Part shown: one piece after another, positions 34,941-45,277 of the stretch
Layout: the number at the start of each line of letters is the position of its first letter
Position numbering within the stretch: position 1 is the stretch's first letter
Assembly: GCA_013285405.1 (NCBI GenBank)
Contig: CP053446.1
Location: 2,155,001 to 2,219,000 of the forward strand
From: Ignavibacteriota bacterium
GTDB taxonomy: Bacteria > Bacteroidota > Ignavibacteria > Ignavibacteriales > Ignavibacteriaceae
Length of the DNA stretch: 64,000 nucleotides
Direction: 5' to 3'
The notes under the pieces: model-generated
What the model was told of the DNA's origin: nothing
Databases searched by the model: none
What the model saw: the letters and a program-made list of their open reading frames with translations, nothing else
Position numbers and translations under genes: made by a program

Positions 34941-35189
34941 TTATTTACTAATCTGATAAACAATCTTTCTGATTGTATCGAATTGCAAATAAGGATATTC
35001 TTCCCTGATTGCATCAATTGCATCACCTGCACTTACCTTACCAGCCCTCAGGCTTTTGAACTTTTTACGAATCTGATAATCGCGAACCGCTTTTTCATCA
35101 ATCAATCCATGAACTTCTAACAACTCAAAGATTTCGTCACTAATTAATTCAGACAGAGGATTGTCTATTTTTGCTTTTATTTGGTTCAT
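34941..35189 (-). CDS. conserved-looking small protein, function unknown
   Basis: An 82-residue, wholly helical, soluble-looking protein, not recognised. Two halves of similar design are seen: LSELISDEIFELLEVHGLIDEKAVRDYQIRKKF, then GDAIDAIREEYPYLQFDTIRKIVYQ. The first looks like a short HTH-like domain. Coding character is good (charge pattern, no unusual codons). It is followed by the stem-loops at 34811-34899 and faces the polysaccharide locus. Confidence 0.6.
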   Translation of the reverse strand: MNQIKAKIDNPLSELISDEIFELLEVHGLIDEKAVRDYQIRKKFKSLRAGKVSAGDAIDAIREEYPYLQFDTIRKIVYQISK

Positions 35190-35611
35190 CTCAGCTTTCC
35201 TTCCTTTTTGTTAATGAATGTCTGTGTATTATTACAGTATCGAAGATTTAGAATAATTCCTCCGTATTTTGTTCCATTATGTTTAAAACTAAAAAACCGA
35301 CCAGAGCTATTCCCTAAAATCGGCGTAAATCTGCTACTCTGGTAATAAAAGTTCCTGATAAACGTTTTTTATTAAAGTAGCAAATTATCTATAATTGTAT
35401 TGATTTTTACTTAATTATTAAAATTCGTTTCAAAAATAAATAATCTTTCGTTAATATCAAACGTCTTTGACCAGCTTCATAAACAAATTTCGTATGAGCA
35501 ATAAAGTAAAATATAGTTATTTTTCAAAGGAATATTCTTTAATCTTGACATTTTCATTTCAGATGAAAAAACAACTTTTTCATAGATAATCATAAGGGAA
35601 ATATTTAATTC
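35190..35611. other. 422-bp noncoding region before the polysaccharide locus
   Basis: No gene is seen. It holds a 7-bp inverted pair ACCAGAG / CTCTGGT (35300-35306 / 35337-35343) enclosing a repeat-like aaatcggcgtaaatctgc. A perfect 8-bp stem ATGAAAAA / TTTTTCAT (35563-35570 / 35576-35583) lies just before the Wzz gene, and TTGACA at 35545 might be a -35 box. The promoter of the large locus should be here. Confidence 0.4.
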
Positions 35612-36778
35612 ATGGCAGAATATAAAGGACTGGATTTTCTGGATCTTTTAGTAGTTCTTACAAAATGGAAGATTTTTTTATTGATTTTAATAGTTTCCAC
35701 TTTTGTAATATCCTATCTCGTTATCTACTTTGTTATTGATGAAGAATTTGAATCAAAAGCTTTAATCATACCTTCAGACGATTCCTCACCAACAGGCAGC
35801 ATATCAGGTATTATGAAAAATCTTAAAGACCTCCCTTTAGGACTTGGTGGAAGTTCAAAATCAGCTAGTACCGATCTATATATAACTATTATTTATAGTC
35901 GATCAAATCTGGAAAATGTAATTAAGAAATTTGATCTCTTAAATGATTACAACCTAAACAGCATGGAAAAAGCTGTCAAGCTAGTATCAAAGAAAATAGA
36001 AGCAGAAGTGACCGATGAAGATGCTTTTGAGATATCGGTGCGAGCAAAAACCAGAGAAAAATCTGCCGAGATAGTAAACTATCTTCTGGAGGTTCTAAAT
36101 CAGAAAGTGATTGAATTAAATATTGCCAAATCAAGGGATAATAGGATCTTTTTGGAGAATCGTTACGCTGAACTAAAAGAAAATTTGAGAATTGTTGAAG
36201 ATTCTCTGCAACATTTTCAAGAAAGTACAGGATTGTATGAAGCAAAAGAGCAACTTAAATTGATTGCAGGTACTTATACTGAATTAGAGACTAAAATCAC
36301 AATGAAAAAGATTGAATTAGAAATATTAGAAAATATGTATGAAAAGGAATCTCCCCAGGTAGATTTGTTAAGAAGGGAAGTGAGTTTGATGGAATCGGAA
36401 TTTAATGGTTTAAAGCGAAATAAAAATGAAGAAAGCTTTTTATTGGCGCTTAATTCATTACCTGAAAATATGAAAAAGTTTTTAAGATTGTACCGGGATA
36501 TTGAAATATATACTGCCATCCTGGAATTTATAGTCCCTATATATGAACAGGCTAAGCTCGAAGAGCAAAAAAATATTCCGGTTTTACAAGTAATTGATTA
36601 TGGAGTTGTTCCTGAGAAAAAAGCTTATCCACCGAGGCTATTAATGTCAGCGATAACTACATTGATAATATTCTTACTCTTTGCTTCTTTCCTTATCTTC
36701 AGAGAAGTATTTAGGAATTCAAAAAATCCTAAAGTTGAATTCATCCTGTCAAACATAAATTTTTTCAAACGAAGATAA
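35612..36778 (+). CDS. Wzz-type polysaccharide chain-length/co-polymerase protein
   Basis: A 388-residue inner-membrane protein with a short cytoplasmic start, membrane helix near 20-42, a periplasmic Wzz domain (EFESKALIIPSDDSSPTGS), a long coiled coil (about 180-290), and a second helix near 345-368. The tail lacks a tyrosine-kinase domain, so it is a Wzz-like rather than a BY-kinase fusion. It should set chain length with the Wzy-like product of the next gene. It opens the plus-strand polysaccharide locus. Confidence 0.85.
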   Translation: MAEYKGLDFLDLLVVLTKWKIFLLILIVSTFVISYLVIYFVIDEEFESKALIIPSDDSSPTGSISGIMKNLKDLPLGLGGSSKSASTDLYITIIYSRSNLENVIKKFDLLNDYNLNSMEKAVKLVSKKIEAEVTDEDAFEISVRAKTREKSAEIVNYLLEVLNQKVIELNIAKSRDNRIFLENRYAELKENLRIVEDSLQHFQESTGLYEAKEQLKLIAGTYTELETKITMKKIELEILENMYEKESPQVDLLRREVSLMESEFNGLKRNKNEESFLLALNSLPENMKKFLRLYRDIEIYTAILEFIVPIYEQAKLEEQKNIPVLQVIDYGVVPEKKAYPPRLLMSAITTLIIFLLFASFLIFREVFRNSKNPKVEFILSNINFFKRR

Positions 36779-36783
36779 ACTTT

Positions 36784-38199
36784 TTGCAAATTCTCACTAC
36801 AAATATTAATACTGAGAATAATCAGAAAAACTTACTCCTCCAATTACTAATAGCATTTATACTCGCAGCGGCTATTGTTCTGCTTATTACAACTTTAGAT
36901 ATTAAAGCCCGCTATTATGTAATAATAATATCAGTCCCCTTATGCCTTTTTATAATTCTAAATTACAGATTGACATATTCAATTCTGATTATTTCCATCT
37001 TTGTTAACCTCAATTTTTTTTATTTCTCAATTTCTGAATTACTCGTGTTGTTCGTAGTGTTATCGTTTCTTTTAACTCATAAGTATGAGTTCCAAGAATT
37101 TAAAAACAAAATATTAAATTATTTTGGAATTTTCATTCTTTCATTAATTCCATCCTATTATAACTTAATATCGAATGTTACAGAAGCTCTGCCATTGTCA
37201 TTACATCTTATCTTTTTTGTCTTGACGTTTACCATAATCTCCGCATCTATACAAAATCATTTTCAAATTAGAGATTTAATTATTTTATTTTTAGCTGTTT
37301 CATTAATTAATGGACTTTTTGTTGTAGCATTGGCATTACTAACTGGCCAAAGAGTATTCGGTTTTTCAGGTATTATGTACGTCGACTATGTTGGATATTC
37401 AATTGTGATTTCATTCATTTTCTTAATGCTTAAGAAAAGAGGAAAGCTGATAAGTCTGATTGTTTTGTGTATTCTTTCGCTTGCTCTTATCTTTACTCAA
37501 ACCCGAAGTATCTGGTTAGTGACCGGAGCTACTCTATTCTTAAGTTTTTTGCACTTATTTTTTAGCAGCCAAAAGTATCAATTGAGCCGACTAAAATTAT
37601 CTGTAGGTTTTATTTCAATCATTTTTGCTATAAGCATTTTTACTCTGACTTTAAAGGATGTAAACAAAGATTATTTTGAACGAGTAGAAATAAAAAAGAT
37701 TGAGCAAACAGACGATCCGATGCGACTAACTCTCCAAATAAATTCTTTGGTAACAAGATATTTCATTTGGTCAGCTGCATGGGAGGCTTTTATTAATAAC
37801 CCTGTTATTGGTGTTGGAATTTATGGATTCCCATTTGTTTCCAAAGAATATTCTGACGTAGATCCGTTTCTTTACAAATCGTTTATTGAAAAACTTACAC
37901 CTCATGAAACATTCTTAGCAATCCTTACTGAAGGTGGTATACTAGGATTTTTAGGCTTCATGTTTTTTTTAATCTCAACTATACTTTATGCAATAAAAAA
38001 CTACAAGCTAAGTAGATCCCAAGACGAACTTTTTTATTCTGAGCTAATTCTGTGGTTAACTATTTATACTCTGCTTTCGATGATTGTTACAGACGCCTGG
38101 TTGTGGGGACACGGAATTGTGCTGTGGGGAGTACTTTTAGGTTTATCAATTGCTAACAGGAAAATTTTAGGGCGTAGAACAGGCATAGCGAGTACATGA
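36784..38199 (+). CDS. O-antigen ligase/polymerase (Wzy/WaaL-like) membrane protein
   Basis: A 471-residue protein with about 11 membrane helices. The Wzy_C region is visible: TRSIWLVTGATLF, then the large periplasmic loop with FIWSAAWEAFINNPVIGVGIYGF and LTPHETFLAILTEGG, whose His-Glu pair matches ligases. It should polymerise repeat units or attach the finished glycan. The start is TTG at 36784, five bases after the Wzz gene, as no Met occurs before the first helices. Polymerase versus ligase cannot be told apart. Confidence 0.82.
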   Translation: MQILTTNINTENNQKNLLLQLLIAFILAAAIVLLITTLDIKARYYVIIISVPLCLFIILNYRLTYSILIISIFVNLNFFYFSISELLVLFVVLSFLLTHKYEFQEFKNKILNYFGIFILSLIPSYYNLISNVTEALPLSLHLIFFVLTFTIISASIQNHFQIRDLIILFLAVSLINGLFVVALALLTGQRVFGFSGIMYVDYVGYSIVISFIFLMLKKRGKLISLIVLCILSLALIFTQTRSIWLVTGATLFLSFLHLFFSSQKYQLSRLKLSVGFISIIFAISIFTLTLKDVNKDYFERVEIKKIEQTDDPMRLTLQINSLVTRYFIWSAAWEAFINNPVIGVGIYGFPFVSKEYSDVDPFLYKSFIEKLTPHETFLAILTEGGILGFLGFMFFLISTILYAIKNYKLSRSQDELFYSELILWLTIYTLLSMIVTDAWLWGHGIVLWGVLLGLSIANRKILGRRTGIAST

Positions 38200-38200
38200 C

Positions 38201-39025
38201 ATGAATATTTTTTATAGAATACAGAGAAAAACAAAAAAGTTAATTCGTGAATACATTCTAAATAAAGAATTTGTAAAAAAAACTAAATATGGATTCAAAA
38301 TTAAATTAGATGTTTCCAGAGACGTTGACAAACATTTTTACTGGGGAGAGTTCGAAATTGAAATAATTGAATTCTTGAGGACATTACTAAAAAGGAGTTC
38401 AGTTTTTTTTGATATTGGTGCTAATATCGGAATCTATTCTCTTCTAGCGAGTAAAAATATCTTAGCTGGCGGAAAAATTTTTGCCTTTGAGCCAGCAGAT
38501 TGGGCATATAACCGTTTAACTGAAAACATAAGAATTAATGCTGTAAAGAATATTGAAACATTGAAACTTGCCGTTTCTGATTTTACAGGTTCAAATCAAT
38601 TTTATGTTTGTGAGGATGATGCGTATAATTCACTGATCAGTACCCCAATGAAGCAGGTACAGAAAGTAATCAAAATTAATTCAATTCGTCTTGATGATTT
38701 CTGTCTGAAAAATAATATTAAGGATATAGATATTTTAAAGATTGATGTTGAAGGTGCTGATTTCTTAGTTCTGAAAGGAGCCAAGAATATCTTAAGATCA
38801 GACCATTCCCCTATAATTATTTGCGAATTTAATAGAAGTATAACCAATGGTATAAAATCTTCACAGGATGAGTTTGTTTTTTTTATGAAAGAGTTGTCTT
38901 ATAGATTTTTTACAATAAAAGAAAGAAAACTTGTTGAAATTGATTTAGCAAATACAGCAGCTAATGAGCTTATCTGTATAAAAGACTGCCATCTCCCCAA
39001 GTACAATCTTAACCTTAAATCCTGA
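38201..39025 (+). CDS. FkbM-family methyltransferase
   Basis: A 274-residue SAM-dependent methyltransferase. The SAM motif FFDIGANIGIYSLLA (about 68-82) and the next acidic FAFEPADWAYNRL are classic FkbM. IDILKIDVEGADFLVLKGA is the second family signature. In surface glycan loci such enzymes methylate sugar hydroxyls, often on the terminal residue. It starts one base after the ligase stop and overlaps the flippase start by one base. Confidence 0.9.
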   Translation: MNIFYRIQRKTKKLIREYILNKEFVKKTKYGFKIKLDVSRDVDKHFYWGEFEIEIIEFLRTLLKRSSVFFDIGANIGIYSLLASKNILAGGKIFAFEPADWAYNRLTENIRINAVKNIETLKLAVSDFTGSNQFYVCEDDAYNSLISTPMKQVQKVIKINSIRLDDFCLKNNIKDIDILKIDVEGADFLVLKGAKNILRSDHSPIIICEFNRSITNGIKSSQDEFVFFMKELSYRFFTIKERKLVEIDLANTAANELICIKDCHLPKYNLNLKS

Positions 39026-40542
39026 TGAAGAAGAAACTCCTCTGGAGCTCAATTACAGGAACTTTTCAGGTAATCCTTAACACAGTTCTAATTTTTATTG
39101 TAATCCCAGTTTTTATAAGCACACTTGGTTTACATTCTTATAGTATTTTCTCGTTGTTATTATTATTCAACAACCTGAATGTATTTATGAATTTGGGATT
39201 AAATACTTCCCTAATTAAGTATGTTGCAGAACAAGGAAGGTCTCAACAATCAAATTATGATATAGCAGTTAGTTTCTCATTGCTTTTTATTGTTCTCATT
39301 CCAATCTCAACAGCTGCTATTTTCTTTACTGAGTTTTTTTTAAGCAACGTTTTTAACATAAGCCAAGTATATATTACATCCGGAACAACCTTACTTTTTA
39401 ATGCGATTATTATTTCAAACTGTTTTTTGTTACTCGGACAAATATTTAGTGCCGTTTTAGATGCTCAGCAGAAAGTTTACCTGAATAATGCCGCTCTCAT
39501 ACTTTATAACTTTCTTTATTGGGGACTAATTCTTCTGTCACTGCTTAAATTTCCCGGGTTCACTGCAATTAGCATTAGCATTCTGACAGCGACAATAGTG
39601 TGGTTTGTTGTAGTATACATCTTATTTAAGAAAACCTGGGGCAGTTTTAAATTACGAGGTGTTAGAAAGAATTTCTTAATCACCGCAAAAAAGCAACTTT
39701 CATATGGTGTTAAACTTTATTTAAGCGGCTCAATTAGCTTTTTTCATGAACCCCTCACAAAACTGCTTATCAGTCATTTTGTTGGACTGACTGAAGTCGC
39801 TTTTTTTGATATAGCAATAAGGTTAAAAAATCAACTTTGGAATCTTACAAGCCGTGTATTTTATCCACTCTTTCCATTTATTTCACAGCTTAGCGATAAG
39901 GAAAAAATTAGAAAATTAATTCATACTGTTGAACAAAAAACAGCTTTTCTAATTATTCCCATTGTATGCATTGTTATATATGTTTCTAAGCCATTTGTTG
40001 AAATCTGGATTGGGAATGATGTTGAAGTTATTTCAGTAAGTATGATTTCGATCACTGTTGCATATTTGCTTGCTGTTATAGTAGTTCCGGTGTATCAATA
40101 CTTAATGGCAAAAGGTTACCCGGGAAAAACAATTATCATACAGATTTTGAACGTCATTGTGAACACCTGTCTTTTCTTTCTTACATTACCTTGGATTGGC
40201 TACAATGCAGCAGTAATTAGCAGTGTTGGGTCAATTTTAAGCTCATTCACATTAACACTGTATTATCAGAAAAAATATTTAAATAGTCTAATACTTGATA
40301 ATTTTAAACAACTTTGGAAGTCCTTTCTGATTCTAAGCATTAATATTTTAATAGGACTAGCTTTATCTGAAATTATAGAGAAGGATATTCTTAAGATTAT
40401 AATTATCCCTCTGGTTTTGATAACGGTATCTGTATACATGTTTCGTGTGCTGAAAATATTTTCAAGAGAAGAAATTAATAAATTTGCAGTCAGCGAAAGC
40501 ACTTTGTTGAAAGTCGCCGATAAAATTTTTGTGAAAAAATGA
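39025..40542 (+). CDS. polysaccharide flippase (Wzx/MATE-like), first of three
   Basis: A 505-residue membrane protein with about 12-14 helices of the Polysacc_synt/MurJ-like superfamily. The first helix pair (SSITGTFQVILNTVLIFIVIPVFISTLGLHSY) and the internal repeat with FVGLTEVAFFDIAIRL are typical. It should flip lipid-linked repeat units across the inner membrane. Its start codon overlaps the FkbM stop (tgatg). Confidence 0.88.
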   Translation: MKKKLLWSSITGTFQVILNTVLIFIVIPVFISTLGLHSYSIFSLLLLFNNLNVFMNLGLNTSLIKYVAEQGRSQQSNYDIAVSFSLLFIVLIPISTAAIFFTEFFLSNVFNISQVYITSGTTLLFNAIIISNCFLLLGQIFSAVLDAQQKVYLNNAALILYNFLYWGLILLSLLKFPGFTAISISILTATIVWFVVVYILFKKTWGSFKLRGVRKNFLITAKKQLSYGVKLYLSGSISFFHEPLTKLLISHFVGLTEVAFFDIAIRLKNQLWNLTSRVFYPLFPFISQLSDKEKIRKLIHTVEQKTAFLIIPIVCIVIYVSKPFVEIWIGNDVEVISVSMISITVAYLLAVIVVPVYQYLMAKGYPGKTIIIQILNVIVNTCLFFLTLPWIGYNAAVISSVGSILSSFTLTLYYQKKYLNSLILDNFKQLWKSFLILSINILIGLALSEIIEKDILKIIIIPLVLITVSVYMFRVLKIFSREEINKFAVSESTLLKVADKIFVKK

Positions 40543-40633
40543 TTGATCATACCATTAAATATGATTTAAGACTTGATTAATTAAATTGGTATTTTTGATT
40601 TTGTAACGTTAGTTTAACATTATTACATAGTAT

Positions 40634-42448
40634 ATGACTAATCCAAATCCAGTTGTCTCCGCTATAATCTCAACTTATAATTCCGAGAAATTTATTGAAG
40701 GTAGAATTGTCGATCTACTCGAACAAACTATAGCTGATAGAATAGAAATAATAATTGTAAATAGTGGTTCCGCAGAAAATGAGGGAAAAATAATTCAGCC
40801 TTATTTAAGAAACTACACTAATGTTCACTATTTAAGAACTGAACAACGGGAGTCTATTTACAAAGCCTGGAATAGGGGAATTAAGGTTGCGAATGGTAAA
40901 TACATTACGAATGCTAACACAGATGACAGACTTAAGAAAGATGCCTTAGAAATTTTAGCTTCACATCTGGAAAAAAATCCCAAAGTTGCAATCGTGTCCG
41001 CTGATCAGAAATATTCGTATACATCAAACGAGAAATTTGATGAGATAAAAAGAAACAAAATTCGAAGGTGGAATGATTTTTCTATTACAAGATTGTTAGA
41101 AGCAAGTTTAACAGGACCGCAACCTATGTGGAGAGCTTCACTTCATTTAGAGGATGAAATATGGTTTGATGAAAATTTGGAAGTCGCAGGCGATTATGAT
41201 TTTGCTTGTAAAGTTGCACTTAAGTATAAGCTTTATCACATACCGAAAGTTTTAGGTTCCTATTACCTTTCAACAAGCAGGGAGAACAAGGAATATAAAG
41301 AACAGAAAAAGGGAATTACAGAATCATATCATATCCGAAATAAATATTGCGAGCAATATATTCGCTATTTAAGCTTTCAAGAATTAGAAATTAAAATTCA
41401 TTATTATAATAAATGGAGTCAGGCAGGAAAATTACTCTTCTACTTTTGGAAATTATTGTTCAAAATCATATCTCCAGCACGAAGACTGGAAACAAGAGAG
41501 TTCGTTACATTTTTTGCAGTTAAATTGAATAGCCATTTAGGGTTGAACAAAAATGCAATGGCTCTGTGCGACAATTATTTAAGTAAATATTCCTCATTTG
41601 ATATATCGAGTTTAAGGTATTCACTAACTAGTGAATTAATGTATAAGGTTTCAGTAAGTGTAATAATACCTACCTTCGACCGTCCAAATTTTTTGGATGA
41701 TGCACTTGAAAGTCTGACAAATCAATCCTTTAAAGATTTTGAAGTAATTGTTATAAATAATGGCGAGGTGAAAATATCAGATTTAATTGAAAGATTCTCT
41801 GGAAGAATTAGTATTAGGCTTTATGACTCAGAGATTAAAGGGAATGTTTCTCACGCTAAAAACATTGGATTAAAAGCCGCTTCCGGTAAATATGTAGCTT
41901 ATTTAGATGACGATGATTGGTATCATCCTGAGCATTTACAAACTCTGTACGATTTTCTGGAAAATTCTGAGATTATGTTTGCGTACACTGATGCCCTTGT
42001 TGAGTTACAGGATAAAAAAGATAATACTTATTTTACAACGAAGAAGTTCGTGGAGTATTCTAAAGATTTTAATAGAAATTTGTTATTAATTAAGGATTAT
42101 ATTTTTACACCTTGTGTTATGCATCATCGTAGATGTTTTGAAGTCGTAGGTTACTTTGACGAAAAGCTTAGTACTGATGAAGATATGGATATGTGGATAA
42201 GGATGAGTCGCATTTATGATTTCAAACACATTAAAAAAGTTACTTGTTCAGTAAGAAGAACTTCTGATACCGGCTCCTTAACTAAAGATTGGAGTAAGAT
42301 GTATCAGAATGCAAAATATTTGAATGAGAAGCATTCAAATTATGGTAAGTTTAATCCGATAGTTTGTCTAGGTAGAAAATATTATCTGGAACTTAGAAAA
42401 AGCAGAGCAAAAAGATCCCAATATGGAACTGTCAGTAATTATTATTAA
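40634..42448 (+). CDS. double glycosyltransferase, two GT2 domains in one chain
   Basis: A 604-residue protein. Domain one (about 5-260) starts SAIISTYNSEKFIEG and has the NANTDDR acidic motif. Domain two (about 338-590) starts VSVIIPTFDRPNFLDDAL and has YLDDDDWYHPEHL. A helical linker (about 262-335) joins them. Both should transfer sugars from nucleotide donors on the cytoplasmic face. Such tandem enzymes can build alternating linkages, but the sugars are unknown. The 3' end overlaps the next glycosyltransferase gene by 26 bases. Confidence 0.88.
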   Translation: MTNPNPVVSAIISTYNSEKFIEGRIVDLLEQTIADRIEIIIVNSGSAENEGKIIQPYLRNYTNVHYLRTEQRESIYKAWNRGIKVANGKYITNANTDDRLKKDALEILASHLEKNPKVAIVSADQKYSYTSNEKFDEIKRNKIRRWNDFSITRLLEASLTGPQPMWRASLHLEDEIWFDENLEVAGDYDFACKVALKYKLYHIPKVLGSYYLSTSRENKEYKEQKKGITESYHIRNKYCEQYIRYLSFQELEIKIHYYNKWSQAGKLLFYFWKLLFKIISPARRLETREFVTFFAVKLNSHLGLNKNAMALCDNYLSKYSSFDISSLRYSLTSELMYKVSVSVIIPTFDRPNFLDDALESLTNQSFKDFEVIVINNGEVKISDLIERFSGRISIRLYDSEIKGNVSHAKNIGLKAASGKYVAYLDDDDWYHPEHLQTLYDFLENSEIMFAYTDALVELQDKKDNTYFTTKKFVEYSKDFNRNLLLIKDYIFTPCVMHHRRCFEVVGYFDEKLSTDEDMDMWIRMSRIYDFKHIKKVTCSVRRTSDTGSLTKDWSKMYQNAKYLNEKHSNYGKFNPIVCLGRKYYLELRKSRAKRSQYGTVSNYY

Positions 42449-43418
42449 CTATAACAGTAAACAAGTACTTTTCAACTGTCTAAACTCTTTAGTGCAAAGT
42501 ACTAGTTCAACTTCAACTGAAATGTTTGTAATTGATAATGCCTCTTCTGATAGTATAAAAGGTATAGAACCAGAATTCCCCACCATTAAATTTATTTATA
42601 ATGAAAAAAATATTGGTTTCGCTGCTGCAAACAACATAGGTATAAAAAGATCTAAAGGAAAATATATCCTACTCTTGAATCCCGATACAAGAGTAAATGA
42701 AAATTCATTTCAACCGATGATTGATTATCTAGAGAACCACGACGATGTTGCAATAGTTGGTTGTAAAATTTTTAATACAAATGGAGAAATAGAGAGATCA
42801 ACTCATTCTTTCCCATCTTTGCTTAAAGAGTTTGTTCATGCAAATGAGTTTATAAAAAATATGATTGGTTATGAAAGTAAGACTGCGGCTTTGTTGAAGA
42901 AATTTTTAAAGTCAAAATCATTGGAGAGTTATTGGGATCATAACAGTAGCAGGGAAGTTGATCATGTAACAGGGGCTTGTATGATGGTGAAGAAAGAAGC
43001 AATTGATAAAATCGGTATTTTAGATGAAGCTTTTTTTCTTTACAACGAAGAAGTAGAATGGAGTTACAGATTTAAACAAGCAGGTTACAAATCTGTTTTT
43101 CTACCGACTTCTAATATCATTCATCTGTTTGGACATTCAACCGGACAGCGTGTGCAAAAACAAGCGGTAAATAATCTTTTAGTAGAACGGTACAGAGGAA
43201 TGTTCTATTTCTTTCAAAAGCATTATGGAGTTATCAATTTATTTTTATTACGAATATTAGTATTCGAAGGATTCACTCTTCGAATATTATTCTCTTTTAT
43301 AAGCTCATTTTTTATCTCAAACGAGAGAAATCGATTAAAAAAGATTGAAAGAGCCAGCATGCGGAAGATTTTATCTCTTATCTTTAAAACGGATTTTGAT
43401 TGGAGAAAGAATTCGTAA
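42423..43418 (+). CDS. GT2 glycosyltransferase, rhamnosyltransferase-like
   Basis: A 331-residue family 2 enzyme. The nucleotide-binding start ELSVIIINYNSKQVLFNCL, the DNASSD site and the metal-binding LLNPDTR are in place; HVTGACMMVKKEAI and the following DEAFFLYNEEVEWSYR match the rhamnosyltransferase-like branch. The C-terminal amphipathic/hydrophobic helices may sit on the membrane. It overlaps the double glycosyltransferase by 26 bases, so translation is probably coupled. Two similar enzymes follow at 47932 and 53446. Confidence 0.88.
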   Translation: MELSVIIINYNSKQVLFNCLNSLVQSTSSTSTEMFVIDNASSDSIKGIEPEFPTIKFIYNEKNIGFAAANNIGIKRSKGKYILLLNPDTRVNENSFQPMIDYLENHDDVAIVGCKIFNTNGEIERSTHSFPSLLKEFVHANEFIKNMIGYESKTAALLKKFLKSKSLESYWDHNSSREVDHVTGACMMVKKEAIDKIGILDEAFFLYNEEVEWSYRFKQAGYKSVFLPTSNIIHLFGHSTGQRVQKQAVNNLLVERYRGMFYFFQKHYGVINLFLLRILVFEGFTLRILFSFISSFFISNERNRLKKIERASMRKILSLIFKTDFDWRKNS

Positions 43419-43532
43419 CAATTGCAGTCAAGATATGAGGACTTTAATTTCAGTGTTTTGGTTTTAGCATATTTACATTATTTTCGACCCTTAAATGCAA
43501 AAATTTCAACTATTCAATTGGAGTACTAGTTA

Positions 43533-45122
43533 ATGAATATTGCCTTCATAAATCCCCCGTTTTTCCCAAAGTATTCAAGGGGATCGAGAAGTCCAGCTGT
43601 CACCAAAAGCGGAACAGTTTACTATCCTATTTGGTTAGCACTTGCAGCAGGAGTTGCAGAAAAAAATGGTCATCAAATCACACTAATTGATGCACCTGCG
43701 GAAGCTATTTCAGTTGAAGAAACGATGAACAGGTTAGCCAACTTTAATCCTCGAATTGCTGTAATTGAAACAAGCACTGGAAGCATCAGCAGTGATATAA
43801 AGTTTGCTGAAGAAGTAAAAAAGAAATTTGATAACGTATTAGTCTGTTTGGTTGGAAACCACGTAACTGCCGTTGATAAAGACACCCTAAAAAGTTCAAA
43901 TTTGATAGATGCAATTGCCAGAAATGAATACGAAGCCACCATCGTCGAATTAGCAGAACGACTTGAAAAGAAAGAATCACTGGAAAATGTTCTCTCACTT
44001 ACTTGGAGAAATGGAATTGAAATTGTTGCGAACGGTCATCGCCCTGCTTTAACGCAGGAAGATCTTGATGCTATGCCATTTGCAAGTGAAATTTTTAAAA
44101 GATTTTGTAATTCTAGAGATTATTTTTTTGCAGCTGGCCGTTTCCCGCAAATGATGGTTTATACTGGCAGAGGTTGTCCATATCTGTGTACCTGGTGTGT
44201 TTATCCTCAAAATTTTTATGGACATACATATAGACATCGTTCTCCACAAAGCATTGCTGCTGAGTTTAAGTACATTGAAGAAAATTTTCCTGAAGTTGTG
44301 GAAGTAACAATTGAAGATGATACTTATACAGTATTTAAAAAACATACTATTGAAATTTGTAAGCTTCTTATTGAACAAAATAACAAACTAACTTGGACTT
44401 GCAATGTAAGAGCTGATCTGGACGAAGAAACAATGCACTGGATGAAAAAGGCAGGATGTCGTTTAGTCATCGTTGGATTTGAAAGTGGCTCGAATGAAAT
44501 CTTAAAGTTGATGAAAAAAGGTGTGCGAGTTGAACAGTTTACAGCGGCTGAAAATGCTCGTAAAGCTGGATTGCTAATCCACGCCTGCTATATGATGGGA
44601 AATAGAGGCGAAACTTTACAAACGATGAACGAAACTCTTACTTTAGCAAAGAGACTTAATACTGATACTGCGCAATTCTTTCCGCTGATGTTGTATCCCG
44701 GAACCGAAGCTTACGACTGGGCAAAAAAGGAAGGACTGATAACAGCAAAAACCTGGGATGACTGGCTTACTCCTGAAGGTCTGCACAATACGGTTGTCGG
44801 TACGCATGATCTTTCAGCTCAAGAGATTGTCGACTTTTGTAATTATGCAAGAAGAGAATATTACTTAAGGGCTGCATATTTCTCTATGAAAGCAAAGAAC
44901 ATTATCAGACATCCATCAGAACTTAAAAGAACATTAAAAGCTTTTCTCACTTTTTACAAGCACCTTTTTAGTAAAGAGTCCAAAGCTAACACAGATAAGT
45001 TCAAGACTCGATTATCACACGACAAAGATGTAACAACTGAAATAAATGGGGAAAAAGGTTTGAATAATGTTGTTAAAAAATCTTCTGAGGCAACAGTAAT
45101 TCAGAAAGAAACAGTAGTATAG
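43533..45122 (+). CDS. cobalamin-binding radical SAM enzyme
   Basis: A 529-residue protein with an N-terminal B12-binding-like domain (1-150: FINPPFF, SRSPAVTKSGTVYYPIWLA, VCLVGNHVTA) and a radical SAM core. The 4Fe-4S cysteines are Cys215, Cys219 and Cys222 (GRGCPYLCTWC). No conserved DxHxxG B12 motif is obvious, so base-off binding is likely. An unusual ~65-residue polar tail ends the chain. It could methylate or rearrange a sugar or lipid carrier; which one is not evident. It has its own GGAG (43520-43523), 115 bp after the previous gene, and is in the middle of the glycosyltransferase run. Confidence 0.87.
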   Translation: MNIAFINPPFFPKYSRGSRSPAVTKSGTVYYPIWLALAAGVAEKNGHQITLIDAPAEAISVEETMNRLANFNPRIAVIETSTGSISSDIKFAEEVKKKFDNVLVCLVGNHVTAVDKDTLKSSNLIDAIARNEYEATIVELAERLEKKESLENVLSLTWRNGIEIVANGHRPALTQEDLDAMPFASEIFKRFCNSRDYFFAAGRFPQMMVYTGRGCPYLCTWCVYPQNFYGHTYRHRSPQSIAAEFKYIEENFPEVVEVTIEDDTYTVFKKHTIEICKLLIEQNNKLTWTCNVRADLDEETMHWMKKAGCRLVIVGFESGSNEILKLMKKGVRVEQFTAAENARKAGLLIHACYMMGNRGETLQTMNETLTLAKRLNTDTAQFFPLMLYPGTEAYDWAKKEGLITAKTWDDWLTPEGLHNTVVGTHDLSAQEIVDFCNYARREYYLRAAYFSMKAKNIIRHPSELKRTLKAFLTFYKHLFSKESKANTDKFKTRLSHDKDVTTEINGEKGLNNVVKKSSEATVIQKETVV

Positions 45123-45277
45123 ATTACTATAAATATTTATTCTGATTCTATTAAGTAAGTCTTTGATTAATCATAATAGAACTATATGACTTTCTTCTCT
45201 CTTTTCGTTTAAAAATGCGATGCCAATCAAAATACAAAATTGATTTATATATTTAGCCTTACTATTTATAATATTTA

